DNA of 64,000 nt. Source: Symsagittifera roscoffensis. Its lineage: Eukaryota > Xenacoelomorpha > Acoela > Convolutidae. The translations under genes were made by a program, and so were the position numbers. This document shows, one piece after another, positions 58,101-64,000 of this stretch. The stretch is taken from the NCBI RefSeq assembly GCF_963678635.1, contig NC_087064.1, positions 81,955,847-82,019,846 on the forward strand. Direction: 5' to 3'. Each line of letters opens with the position of its first letter. Within the stretch, counting starts at the first letter, position 1. The notes beneath the pieces are model-generated. The model worked only from the letters and a program-made list of their open reading frames with translations. It had not been told where the DNA came from and did no database searches.

Positions 58101-61100
58101 TGTGTTTAACGCAGTTTATCATATTTTGGAATGAATTTTTTTTACTTGAGCTTTTAAAAGCGGTATATTTTTCTAAGTTATTTGCACAAACTAGTTAATA
58201 CCCTTGCGATAAGCCAGTTTATTGCAACCGGATACTTGGCTTTTTCCCATAAATAAAATAGTTCGCAGATTGACATGTGTGTAATTGGTGGTAATCTCTA
58301 AATGTATAGCGTTTCAATCAACAGACTTTTTTTGAGTTTGTCTGCTTTTTAATTACCCCTTCTGTTTACTCAACCGGAGCGTAGAATGATTCATTCTACT
58401 TAGTAACTTTTTCAAACCTATGTCGCTAATATTAGTTCTACTTCTGTTTAGTGTAATTTTTGCAGCCGACTGATTTGGCAGTGTAATAGTTTGACATTCG
58501 ATTCGATTATCAATTTCAATTGATACATTTTTTTAATAGAAGAAAGCTATTTGTTGTAAACAACAGAATGAAAAATGAAAACTCCATTTCAGAATTTTTC
58601 AACTTAATACCTTTCGAGAAATTGATGAAATGCATAGTTTTTACCTAATTTGGTTTTGAACTTTTCAATTTAGTACATGCAAAGTTGGTTAGATTGCCTG
58701 TGGTTGATTACCTTCCAAAATATTACATGCGATTGTTAGTGATTTGTTTATCTCCTTTTTGCCGCTGTCTTAATTTTCTATAAGCGTCAGTGGAACAATT
58801 TTGTAAGTAGGGCGACTGGAAAGCTTGGATGCCCGAGGACTTCAGTTCCCGTTTTGCTCTCAAATCTCATTACTCTTTTCAGGTTGACCATTTTTCAACT
58901 ACTTCTTCACATGTTTTTGCGAAGTTTGCTTAAATGTTATTATAAAATTACCAAATCCAATTTGTGAAAAAAAAAAGTTTTTTTTTGTTTTTTCTTTTTA
59001 TTAGTCTTAAAAATGTTCCGCATATAATATATCAGTGTATAATATGTCGTCTGATGTGCTTAAATTTTCATAATGCGTATCTGTGTTTGCAATATTGGGC
59101 TTTGAAACGTTTTTTTGCGGATCAACGTGTGTCTGCTCAAGTATGTTCGGCGTTGTTACCGCTTGGTAACTTTTATTCCGATGGTCACTTCACATTCAGT
59201 TTTTTTTGTTTTTTATTGAGTTTCATTCAATAGTTATCGAGACAAATTTGATAGTTTTGAAGCTTCGCCTCTGTCCATTTTTACACAATGCACAAGGACA
59301 TTAAGGTTAAACCTCAAAGTCGACCTCTAGGTGGAACCACTGGGTCTAGGGAGAAATGGATTTGGGTTGCGGGGTCACGGCAATTAGTTAGCGCAGAGTA
59401 CCTACATGACAGTTGCGAAAAATTGAGCAAAATTATTTTGATAGCTTTTTTTAAAACTCTTTTAAGCAAATTTTTGATTTCACAAACAACCGACTTTGAA
59501 GTACGTTTGAAAAACTGACCACGTTTGAAATACTGACAAGACAACGGGAGTAGCCAAAACCTCAGAAAAAAGTGTTCCGCATCAGAATATCTCCCAAGTT
59601 ATCATTGGAATCCACAAACCAGTTAGAACAAACATAAACTTGATAAGTTAGATGGAAATACACGTCTTGATTAGTTGGTATAAATATAATATGTTATGAC
59701 TCTGTGTTAGATCCCTTGAACACGGACGAGCCCACTCCCAGACAGAGACTGGAAAGGGTGATCCGATTGGCGGAACTGTGCTGCGAGGTGCTCACCCAGA
59801 ACGACGAATACCACGCAGAGGTAAGGAAAATTACCAATTTGTTTTAAAATAAATTGGCGGAATAGAAATCTTGACCAATAGTCAGTTAGTTAAAAAAAAT
59901 CACTGATTAGGTTTCAGCACGGTCAAATTTCTTCCAAAGTTTCACAGCTAAAATGTTAAATCGATGTTCCTAGTCTAAATGAGGAGACAGCTGCATGTTT
60001 ACCCAGTGATGTCCAGCTTAAAAAGTTTAACTGATTTATAAACCATTTAACAATCAAAATGTTCTTAAACAAATCAATTCAACCAATTTGGCTTTTAAGA
60101 CAGGGTCCCCCTTTACTATTTTAAAATATCCATTTTTGGTGACTGACCCTAAAATTTTTTAAAGGCGCTTTGGGCGCCAATATATACTAATTTTGAGGGG
60201 GAGCGCGCGCCGAAAAAACGTGATTTATTGGTCATATTTTCCCAAAAAGTGCCTAAAAACGGCTTTTGGCCTGTTTTTTTTTAATTTTGCCTGCGGCACA
60301 GAAAATTTGGACAACACAAGGTTTTTTTTACAGCTTTAGGAGAGCTCGAAAAATCAATATGGTCGACTTTAAAAAATCGAAAATATTTTGAAAATCCGCC
60401 CCCTTCGAGAAACTCCTAGATCCGCCCCTGTTTTAAGCATTGATATAATAAATTATAAATACATGCGAATTTATTCATAAGCAAAGTGTATTAAATTGCC
60501 AAATTTGTCTCATCGATTGAACGTCTGAGGGAAGTTTTGGAGTGGTATGAAAAAAAGTTGATGAAAATGAAGACGGATTTCTGTCGCATATCAAAAGTCT
60601 AAAGAGTACAAAAAACGTGATCGACTTCTAATTTAGAAAAAAATACTTCAATTATCAGATTTCCCAATGATATAAAAATTTTACTTATTGGTCCAGTTTT
60701 ATCAAATTGGGTTAAATTTATCAAAAAAGTGCCAATCATAAGTTGTTCTTAGAAATTTGAAAAGCTCTGAGGGCATCTATTTTTTTTTTGAAATTTGAAA
60801 GTTGAGAGTTTTTCAAAGACAAGTTTTTTTTTTTACTTGCGACTCTTTTCCAACTGTCTGTAAGATTTGTTTTAAACAATGGTTTATAATTTTGGTTATA
60901 TTTGACATCACTGTGTTAGCTAAAAGCTTGGTTAAAATTCCGTCACTTATGCTTCGATTTTTCAGGAAATGCGCAACTCCCAGGTATTTGATCTTCTGGC
61001 TAACATGGTAAAGACTGATTAGTTAGTTATTCTCTCCGACTAACTTTCGTTTGATTAACTCATTGATACTCACAAGATCAGATCAATTAAGTCTTCATCT

Positions 61101-64000
61101 GCGTTTGAGTTGTGTTAGAATGTTATTACGTCCCATCACCACACTTCATGCGAATGATGTTCTTTGGCACTTATTAATTTCTAAATCCACAGAAAGATTG
61201 ATTTCATGTTAAAATCAAACTACTTATGTTGAAGTAATTAGATAAACGTTAAAAATGGAAGAACAAGATGGTTTCATTTGTCGAACCTTTGAAACGCACG
61301 TTTATGCATACACAGGTCTGAGAGGTTGCGTGCATAAACATTGGTATCGATATTCAACGGCAATTGTTGTGACCACTTGTCATTACTTATAATGAATGCG
61401 AGCCGGCTTAAGGGCATTACCCCGGTAATAGAAACGTCAGTGTAGACCTTACTACACTACCGTTGTAGACCTTCATGAATCAATTCATTAATCCCGTAAT
61501 AAACCCCCCCCCCCCAACCAACCCCCCACCCCAACATCATCGTTTCGAGGAAAGCAAGTTACTAGGGTCGATACTCTAACCTTCTATCTAAATACTAAAA
61601 ATTGTACCCTTTAGCACCATAATATTGTACGCAATTGCACATTTTTCTTAATTTAAGACAGAAAGAAGCCGGCTAAATATGTGATTAATCTGGTCAATTT
61701 TTTCACGCTAAAATTAGATTTTGAGTGTTGATATTTTGATTTTTGCTGTTCCACATTCGTTGGAAAATCTGCTCATGATTTCATATAATTGAAACTAGTT
61801 AGAAAAAAAAACTCTTGTGTGTTTTTCGCTATTGACCCCTCGTGTGAATAGGGGGAGATTGCTCAATTGACCCCCCTACCTTGGTACCTTAGTTGAAGTG
61901 ACCTAAACCTGCTGGGAATGAATTGGTGATTGAAATTGCGGTTAAGTTTGTCGAATGTTATCTCATTCGCGGTAAATAGTGAATGACAAATGTTACGTGC
62001 TCTTATGTCTAATGATACGTGGATGTCTAATGGTACGTCTATTGCTCCGTTTTTGGCTTGTGTTTGAAAAGAAACACCCTGAACAGAATACCCCATAACG
62101 TATATTTTTTATACTGTGCATTTGTTTTACTTTTTGTTATGACTTTCGAAAATGTTTTGTTTCTCCGTACAAATTGCGTGTTTTTAATTTGACGAAGTTT
62201 TTAATCCAGTCTGAACACAATGGATGCCCTGAGCTAAAAGCAAAAAATGTTCACCTGTGGGGGGGGGGGGAGACTCCATGCAGGACGACTTAACTAATTT
62301 GGGATAATTAACCAGTTTCCTATAGCGCGAGTGGTGGTGGCCGAGTGAGTTAGGCGGGCGATTGTTAACACATATGTCGTGGGTTTAATACCCGCTTCTA
62401 TCTCGGTCGGGGGGTTCCCAATGTCATCTGTCACTTCAAGGTGGTAACGGTTTTGACGAAATTAATGACAACCCTCTCACCCAGAAAGGCCCTTTTTTTG
62501 AGATGACATTTGCAGATGACAGTGACAGATGACATTTGATGACAAAATTTTTTTGAAAGCATGACTTAAGTGGCAGATGACATTCTTTTGAAAGTCATCT
62601 GCTTTAAATTTTTTTTGAAAGCATAACTTAAGTGGCAGATGACATTGGATGACAAAAAATCAAAGTTACACCGACTTAGAAATCATTGCAAATTAAATTG
62701 AGGCAAGCTAAGTGTTCCAATTAGCTCGGATTTGTTTGGCAAAGTTAATTATTTCATTTGCCAAAAAATCAGTGTACTGCTTTTTTGAAGTTTTAAAATT
62801 TTTTGGTCGAATAAATTTTTGGACATTTTACCCTACAGTTGGAGCCGTCACGATTTTGCTTAGATACAAGCTGTCTTTTTTTACTTCCGAAGAAAGTTAT
62901 GGATATTTGTGCTCGGTTTGGTTTTTTTCCTCGGAAAACTTTCGGCTTTTCAAGTAGTCAATTATAATGGGGTTCTTATAACATCTGAATTCTACTGATA
63001 TTCTGCTCAAATTTAAAAGGCGGCCTTTTTCATTGTCATTGAACATTGTGAAGATGGTTTTTTGTTTTCTTTTTCAGGAAAAAATTATGTTCAAGTTTGA
63101 CTTGTGGCGGTTCCACTTAGATTATCACTTTTGAAGTCCATTCAAACTCATTTGCTTTGAGGGAAGGCAACTTACGCTATTGTATTAAGTCAGCGTTTAA
63201 TTTTTTTTGGGTTTTCCAGCAGAATAAGGGTCAAATGATATATCACATTAAAGCCCTTTCAGTTGTGATTCAAGCGACAACTAAAATGTTTCAAAAACTT
63301 GTCCCCGTGTCGACAAACTGGTTTGTAATTTTTGAGATTTAGTCAAATTTCGAGCGAGTAACGCCATTTAGTAACGCTCGCTATATGGTAATGTACTGTT
63401 TTTTTAGACTTGTATGATAAATATTTGATTTTACAATAAAGAAAACTAGTTTTGGATGTGTCATTTAGCTCAATTTTTTTAAGGTTAATGAACGTAGTGA
63501 GTACTCTTCTATAGGTCTTGCTGATTTATTAAAAGGAAATTTGTTCACGCGCAATTTTGATCTTTCGCGGTTGACTTGTGACTTCTTTTCAACTCAGTGC
63601 ATTTCCATTGTTAAAAGGAAGGCAAACTCCACTATCGAACAGCAAAAGTGTAAGGGTCACGAAAAACGTGATCGACTTCTAATTTCGAAAATGGAAATTA
63701 ATTATCAGATTTCCCAGCGAAATAAAAGTTTGATCCAGTTTTCTCAAATTGGGTTAATTTAAAAAAAAGTGTCTATCATAAATTGTTCTACAAATTCAAA
63801 TCATGTGATCAAGCCTAATTTACTACATTTCTACGCGATCGTGTAGTTTTGGAATCACGCCGCCCACTAAAAAGGATGCTAATTAGAAAAGTAAATAGAA
63901 AAAACTTTTTTTCTTTTTTTTTGAATAATTGTCGGAACATTCTGTGCTACTTGCACAGCAACCGAATATTCTTGTTTCTATTCATATTTAAATGCAACCA
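31138..64000 (+). CDS. CADPS: Calcium-dependent secretion activator (CAPS), 5' part
   Basis: CAPS (UNC-31 in nematodes) primes dense-core vesicles for calcium-triggered exocytosis, binding PI(4,5)P2 through its PH domain and SNAREs through its MUN region. Sixteen exons covering 921 codons lie in the window and join without phase conflict; the last ends at 59820 and the C-terminal MUN half lies beyond 64000. Near-identical family stretches include [45 protein letters not shown]-like [39 protein letters not shown] and [17 protein letters not shown]. Introns hold most of the repeats in this half of the window, with two giant ones (44503-49144, 49543-56756). An invertebrate usually has one CAPS gene. 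Confidence 0.96.
31815..31980 (+). mobile_element. tRNA-SINE head fragment
   Basis: The head GTTCGTGGCCGAGAGGGC then GGGCGTGAGACTCG is Ser/Leu-tRNA-like; the B region GCAGGTACGAAGCC is degraded. It continues with TACTAATTCGAGGCTT and TTATTTTT repeats, as in the copy at 28725. No hairpin tail is clear at its end. CAPS intron 1, sense. Confidence 0.45.
32962..33410 (+). mobile_element. GAGTAATGAACG-family repeat with both ends
   Basis: A complete-looking copy. The start is GAGTAATGAACGTAATGGG and the end CTTGTGTTCATTACTCTTTT (33391-33410) is its inverted complement. Inside are GAAGCTAAACTCCACTATCG, GGTCACGAAAAACGTGATAC (an inner palindrome), TTCGAAAATGAAAATTAA, GATTTCCCAGTGAAATAAAA and CAGTTTTCTCAATTTGGG. 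CAPS intron 1. Confidence 0.65.
33440..34335 (+). mobile_element. Long tRNA-headed, hairpin-tailed repeat, copy 3
   Basis: Block order is as at 878 and 15930: ACGGAGTAGTCAAAAATTAG, A box TTGGTCTAGAGGTAAC, B box GGTTCGAATCTGAG (33599 on), CTGCTTATTATTTGACTGC, GTGTTTTGGTTTACTTCTGC, and GTGTGCGTATGTGTTTTGAG. The tail is GTATCGCAAGTGGTGCTAAGC-ACAGCTTCGC then CTCTG (34300-34334). CAPS intron 1. Confidence 0.55.
35500..35670 (+). mobile_element. tRNA-SINE head, well preserved
   Basis: The head GTCCGTGGCTGACTGGTTAG then TGCGTGAGACTC has a good A box; the B box GGTTCGAGTCCGAGC (35561 on) is near consensus. The linker ATTCGAGGTTTATTC is shared with the other short elements. Acceptor-stem ends do not pair, so it is a SINE rather than a tRNA gene. 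CAPS intron 2. Confidence 0.55.
36345..36386 (+). repeat. Isolated hairpin tail
   Basis: The motif GTATCGCCTGTGATTGCGAAG-TTCC-ACTTTGC and CTCAGCGTC is a mutated copy of the shared 3' tail, following TTCGCTGCGCTTACG. The element 5' of it is a string of decayed family blocks (36000-36340). Confidence 0.5.
37271..37294 (+). repeat. Hairpin tail beside the CAPS exon 3 acceptor
   Basis: GCGAAGC-GCA-GCTTTGCCTTTG ends 43 bp before the first base of CAPS exon 3 (37338). The sequence after it (CTATGTTTCTTTTTTTTTCAG) forms the polypyrimidine tract and acceptor. The repeat insertion therefore sits within the splice-signal region. Confidence 0.55.
38344..38830 (+). mobile_element. GAGTAATGAACG-family repeat with duplicated start
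   Basis: Two starts lie in tandem (38344 and 38403), each reading AAGAGTAATGAACGTAGTGA and then CTC(T/G)TATATA. The second is followed by the full body: GGAAAAGTCTTGAAATGC, TACATTCATACATTTTTATG, TCATCTGCTGAAAGTGACG, ACGAACGTAGAAATGGCGC and TTTCTAGTTTCGAAAGTGG. CAPS intron 5. Confidence 0.6.
39590..39660 (+). repeat. Short tandem repeat, three units
   Basis: The block GTATTACTATGTCCCTCA occurs three times about 25 bp apart, starting about 30 bp after the donor of CAPS exon 7. The units are nearly identical, so the array is young. Confidence 0.7.
40881..41417 (+). mobile_element. Palindrome-block repeat family, best copy
   Basis: The start is TTGTTCCGACTTTCGCAACG then CGGAATATTTGTGCTCGGGG. 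Mid-element lies ATTAACGCGCGATATATTTC then GCGCTGTTAACG, a strong palindrome. The end is GCCGGAATATTCAGGGC then CGCTGATACGAGCAGTC. No coding frame. A second plus-strand copy is at 45003 and a reverse copy at 25845. CAPS intron 8. Confidence 0.6.
41479..41515 (+). repeat. Isolated hairpin tail
   Basis: GGTATCGCAAGTGTTACAAAGC-TCT-GCTTGGCCTCTGTAT: the left arm has lost its GCG start. It follows the end of the palindrome-block repeat by about 60 bp. Confidence 0.45.
42668..42728 (+). repeat. Short tandem repeat, three units
   Basis: Three near-identical units contain TCGTTTATAAACCAAAAC, each about 22 bp, ending some 60 bp before CAPS exon 10. TTTATAAA makes each unit partly self-complementary. 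Confidence 0.75.
42791..44118 (+). other. CADPS: CAPS exons 10-11: PH domain
   Basis: Exons 42791-42969 and 43820-44118 encode residues 566-725. The PH fold begins [19 protein letters not shown] and ends with the conserved tryptophan helix ([16 protein letters not shown]). The basic cluster KLKKRF/YRKKKSE fits phosphoinositide binding by the family. After the domain a Ser/Lys/Gln linker leads into the [17 protein letters not shown] segment. The intron between them contains a GAGTAATGAACG-family repeat. Confidence 0.92.
43272..43652 (+). mobile_element. GAGTAATGAACG-family repeat
   Basis: The start is AGTCGATGAACGTAGTTCAG then ACTCTTATATAAG. Body blocks: GGAAGGCAAACTCAATTATC, GGTCACGAAAAAGATGATC, TTCTAGTTTCGAAAGTGAAT, CAGTTTTCTCAAATTGGG. 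The end is CTTGCGTTCATGGACTCTTT. The middle is about 70 bp shorter than in the copy at 32962. CAPS intron 10. Confidence 0.6.
45003..45490 (+). mobile_element. Palindrome-block repeat family, copy 2
   Basis: Collinear with 40881: TGTAACGAAAGTAACGG, GTGCTCGGGGTGG, ACAAATTTCGACTTTTTAAC, ATTGTTGTCCTGAGCTTAAG and TTTAACGCGCGATATATTTC, then GCGCTATTAAAGCGCGAG. The 3' end lacks the CTGATACGAGCAG block. CAPS intron 12. Confidence 0.6.
45600..45800 (+). repeat. Hairpin tail followed by a GAGTAATGAACG-family 3' end
   Basis: The tail TATGCGAAG-TGCAA-TTTCGC with CTCTGTGT (45614-45641) abuts a truncated family end: CAAGTTGGGTAAATG, AATGCAAAGAGCTTAAATGG and CTTGCGTTCATTACTCTTTT (45763-45782). Two families are joined, so one probably inserted in or recombined with the other. 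Confidence 0.5.
45950..46660 (+). repeat. Degenerate tandem array, about four units of 160-190 bp
   Basis: Each unit has an AAAACTAC-type block (45991, 46163, 46509) with CAAA(T/A)(C/T)(T/G)GAGA and (G)GGTTTA nearby, then a CTCTGC/CCTGC region and a closing T-rich stretch. Units are so diverged that only common words align. Two more units are at 21400-21720. Confidence 0.45.
46735..47062 (+). mobile_element. tRNA-SINE pair with hairpin tail
   Basis: The first head CAACCGTGGCGCAGATATGG then GCACGTGAGACTCC ends in B box GGAGATTCAACTCCGG (46785 on). A second, similar head is at 46885-46935 (ATCGCGGTGGAGATGTGAG). The tail is TTTGCGAAGC-GCA-GCTTTGC and CTCTGTGT (47035-47062). CAPS intron 12. Confidence 0.5.
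47195..47320 (+). mobile_element. tRNA-SINE head fragment
   Basis: TCAGTGGCTGAGAGGGAAG then TGGGTGAGACTC is the Ser/Leu-type head; the linker TTCGAGGCTTGTTTC is shared with 28725 and 31815. The B region is degraded. Confidence 0.4.
48060..48880 (+). repeat. Two partial GAGTAATGAACG-family copies
   Basis: The first (about 48060-48330) holds GGCAAACTCCACTATCGAAC, AAGTCACGAAAAACGTGG and TTCTAATTTCGAAAGTGAAC, then an eroded GGTCATCGAGTCTTAACTG end. The second (about 48490-48880) holds GGAAAGTCTTAAAATGCTC, ATTTTCCAGCGGAACAAAA, CAGTTTTCTCAAATTAGG and CTTGTGTTCATTGTCTTTTT. CAPS intron 12. Confidence 0.5.
48940..48966. repeat. GAAA microsatellite
   Basis: About five GAAA units in a row, about 180 bp before CAPS exon 13. 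Confidence 0.85.
49550..51870. other. First third of the 7.2-kb CAPS intron
   Basis: No exon, tRNA head or hairpin tail is apparent. The segment at 51139-51260 (TGATATATCATATTAAAT, TCGTGATTCGAAGGACAT, CCGTGTCGAAAAAAACCGG) reappears at 63225-63350, so it belongs to another low-copy dispersed repeat. The rest looks unique. Confidence 0.4.
51880..52862 (+). mobile_element. GAGTAATGAACG-family repeats in tandem
   Basis: Starts are at about 51889, 51989 and 52371, each with GAACGTAGTGAAGAC-like sequence. The second carries the body to about 52365 and is followed directly by the third, which is complete to CTTGCGTTCATTACTCTTTG (52841-52860). The head-to-tail order suggests repeated insertion or unequal exchange. 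CAPS intron 14. Confidence 0.6.
52960..54131 (+). mobile_element. Long tRNA-headed, hairpin-tailed repeat, copy 4
   Basis: The most complete copy, about 1.17 kb. The leader is TACCCTTGCGACAAGTAAGG, then GGGTACTAGACTTTCCC and CACAGAATGGTTAAAATTGG. The B box is GGTTCGAATCTGAC (53149 on). Then come CTGTCTGCTCAAGTTTTGTC, GTTCTGATCTACCTCTGC, GGCTTGATAGATTTCAGCC, a GTGTGTGCGTTTCTGTGC block and GGTTTCGGCCTATATCATG. The tail TATCGCAAGTGATGCAAAGG-TGAGCTTCGC and CTCTGTGTT ends at 54131. Confidence 0.65.
54641..55010 (+). repeat. Hairpin tail plus GAGTAATGAACG-family 3' part
   Basis: The tail TTGTATCGCAAAGGTGTTAAGC-TCA-GCTTTGC with CTCTGTAT (54641-54680) is followed after about 60 bp by family blocks GCGGAAATGGCGTG, TTCTAGTTTTGATAGTAG, CAGTTTTCTCAATTTGGG and CTTGCGTTCAATGACTCTTT (54982-55001). 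Confidence 0.5.
57265..58104 (+). mobile_element. tRNA-headed repeat with perfect hairpin tail
   Basis: The leader is TTACGCTTGCGATTAGCAAG. The tRNA-like part has TTGACGTCGAGGTAAATCAG and B-box-like GGGGTTTGAGTCG (57491 on). The body shares CATTGTAGTTGCAAGTGCAA and GATTGTCGG blocks with 10080-10560. The end is the consensus tail GTATCGCAAGTGAT plus GCGAAGC-TCC-GCTTCGC (58081-58097) and CTCTGTGTT. CAPS intron 15. Confidence 0.6.
58199..59276 (+). mobile_element. Hairpin-tailed repeat, eroded
   Basis: The leader TACCCTTGCGATAAGCCAG then CCGGATACTTGGC and CATAAATAAAATAGTTCGC are clear. The middle is AT-rich and poorly matched, with GTGTGTCTGCTCAAGTATG near 59128. The tail is a remnant GAAGCTTCGCCTCTGTCC (59259-59276). 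Confidence 0.4.
60093..60438 (-). mobile_element. hAT-like MITE, left terminus shortened
   Basis: The element 60101-60430 is flanked by TTTTAAGA (60093-60100) and TTTTAAGC (60431-60438), a 7/8 match. The right end is intact (CTCCTAGATCCGCCCCTG). The left end keeps only CAGGG before the internal GTCCCCCTTTACTATTTT block. The core has GGCGCTTTGGGCGCC, GAGGGGGAGCGCGCGCC and GGTCGACTTT. CAPS intron 16. Confidence 0.75.
60540..60860 (+). repeat. GAGTAATGAACG-family repeat, partial
   Basis: Contains AAGAGTACAAAAAACGTGATC, GACTTCTAATTTAG, ATCAGATTTCCCAATGATA, CCAGTTTTATCAAATTGGG and a shortened end ACTTGCGACTCTTTTCCAAC (60834-60853). The start is lost. Confidence 0.5.
61500..61535. repeat. Poly-C tract
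   Basis: A run of 14 C followed by AACCAACC and a second C-rich stretch. A poly-G run of 13 lies at 62261-62273. Confidence 0.8.
62331..62660 (+). mobile_element. tRNA-SINE head and CAGATGACATT repeats
   Basis: The head GTGGTGGCCGAGTGAGTTAG then GCGGGCGATTG has a strong A box; the B box is GTGGGTTTAATACCCGC (62379 on). Past a GGTCGGGGGGTTCCC stretch the sequence repeats GCAGATGACATT-like words five times (62511-62655), in two larger blocks around AAGCATGACTTAAGTGGC and AAGCATAACTTAAGTGGC. No hairpin tail follows. Confidence 0.5.
62870..63800 (+). repeat. Mixed repeat fragments at the right edge
   Basis: GATATTTGTGCTCGGTTTGG (62900) is a start of the palindrome-block family. The 63225-63350 segment matches 51139-51260. 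From 63480 a GAGTAATGAACG-family copy begins (TTAATGAACGTAGTGAGTAC) and carries GGCAAACTCCACTATCGAAC, GGTCACGAAAAACGTGATCG and CAGTTTTCTCAAATTGGG before fading near 63800. No exon seen. Confidence 0.5.

Larger units (their letters stand above)
44315..59820 (+). other. CADPS: CAPS exons 12-16: start of the MUN-proximal region
   Basis: Exons are 44315-44502, 49145-49246, 49479-49542, 56757-56880 and 59711-59820, residues 726-921. Sequence is strongly conserved ([68 protein letters not shown]). The last exon ends NDEYHAE in phase 0, where vertebrate proteins continue with the FAWWSDLMVEHAE segment; that exon is not in the remaining 4.2 kb. Exon 14 is only 64 bp. Confidence 0.9.

Noticed and set aside
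59288-59544. Overlapping 76-codon frames on both strands in CAPS intron 15
   Set aside because: No domain, splice sites or match to the CAPS sequence expected at this point; the opposing frames look like chance.
1-64000. CRISPR array, prophage, operon or other bacterial feature
   Set aside because: Interrupted genes with GT-AG introns, SINEs and animal gene families show eukaryotic DNA; the repeats are dispersed, not regularly spaced direct repeats.
1-64000. Autonomous transposon or viral genes
   Set aside because: No reverse transcriptase, integrase, transposase or capsid motif was seen in any frame; all mobile elements here look non-autonomous.

Overview
The window is nuclear DNA from an animal, almost certainly an invertebrate. 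Coding exons are short and bounded by GT/AG sites with continuous reading phase. Introns and spacers are AT-rich and packed with interspersed repeats. The recognisable genes are animal ones: cytoplasmic asparaginyl-tRNA synthetase, the centriolar satellite/ciliary protein CCDC112, and CAPS/CADPS, the dense-core-vesicle priming factor, which implies regulated secretion. I cannot place the species from sequence alone.

Layout. Positions 1-2600 hold a foldback repeat and a 1.1 kb tRNA-headed repeat. Positions 2608-4257 carry an intact, intronless NARS1 ending in a genomic poly(A) run, so it looks like a retrogene. From 4432 to about 9060 there is only repeat-derived DNA, including two hAT-like non-autonomous transposons. 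An unrecognised minus-strand gene for a two-transmembrane protein lies at 13043-9063. A possible one-helix micropeptide (14167-13982) and a weak two-exon candidate (18361-18023) follow, both minus strand. An unrecognised minus-strand gene with a CxxC motif (22170-20149) sits head-to-head with CCDC112 (22623-30660, nine exons, one GC-AG intron). CAPS starts only 478 bp after the CCDC112 stop and runs off the right edge: 16 exons (31138-59820, 921 codons) cover the N-terminus, C2, PH and the start of the MUN-proximal region.

Repeats make up most of the non-coding sequence. (1) Elements with diverse tRNA-like heads (A and B boxes) share one 3' tail of about 40 bp, a perfect or near-perfect hairpin (GCGAAGC-loop-GCTTCGC) followed by CTCTGTGTT. 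I count more than 20 tails, all in the same orientation whatever the direction of the surrounding gene. (2) A family of about 450 bp has inverted termini around AAGAGTAATGAACG and is also in one orientation. (3) A hAT-like MITE family has CAGGGGCGGAT termini and 8-bp target duplications. (4) A further family carries the palindrome-rich block ACGCGCGATATATTTCGCGC. I saw no transposase, reverse transcriptase or viral protein.

The genes do not form a pathway. NARS1 is housekeeping, CCDC112 is cilium/centrosome-related and CAPS acts in exocytosis. The strongest candidates for something undescribed are the hairpin-tailed element superfamily with its one-way orientation, and the unrecognised minus-strand genes.
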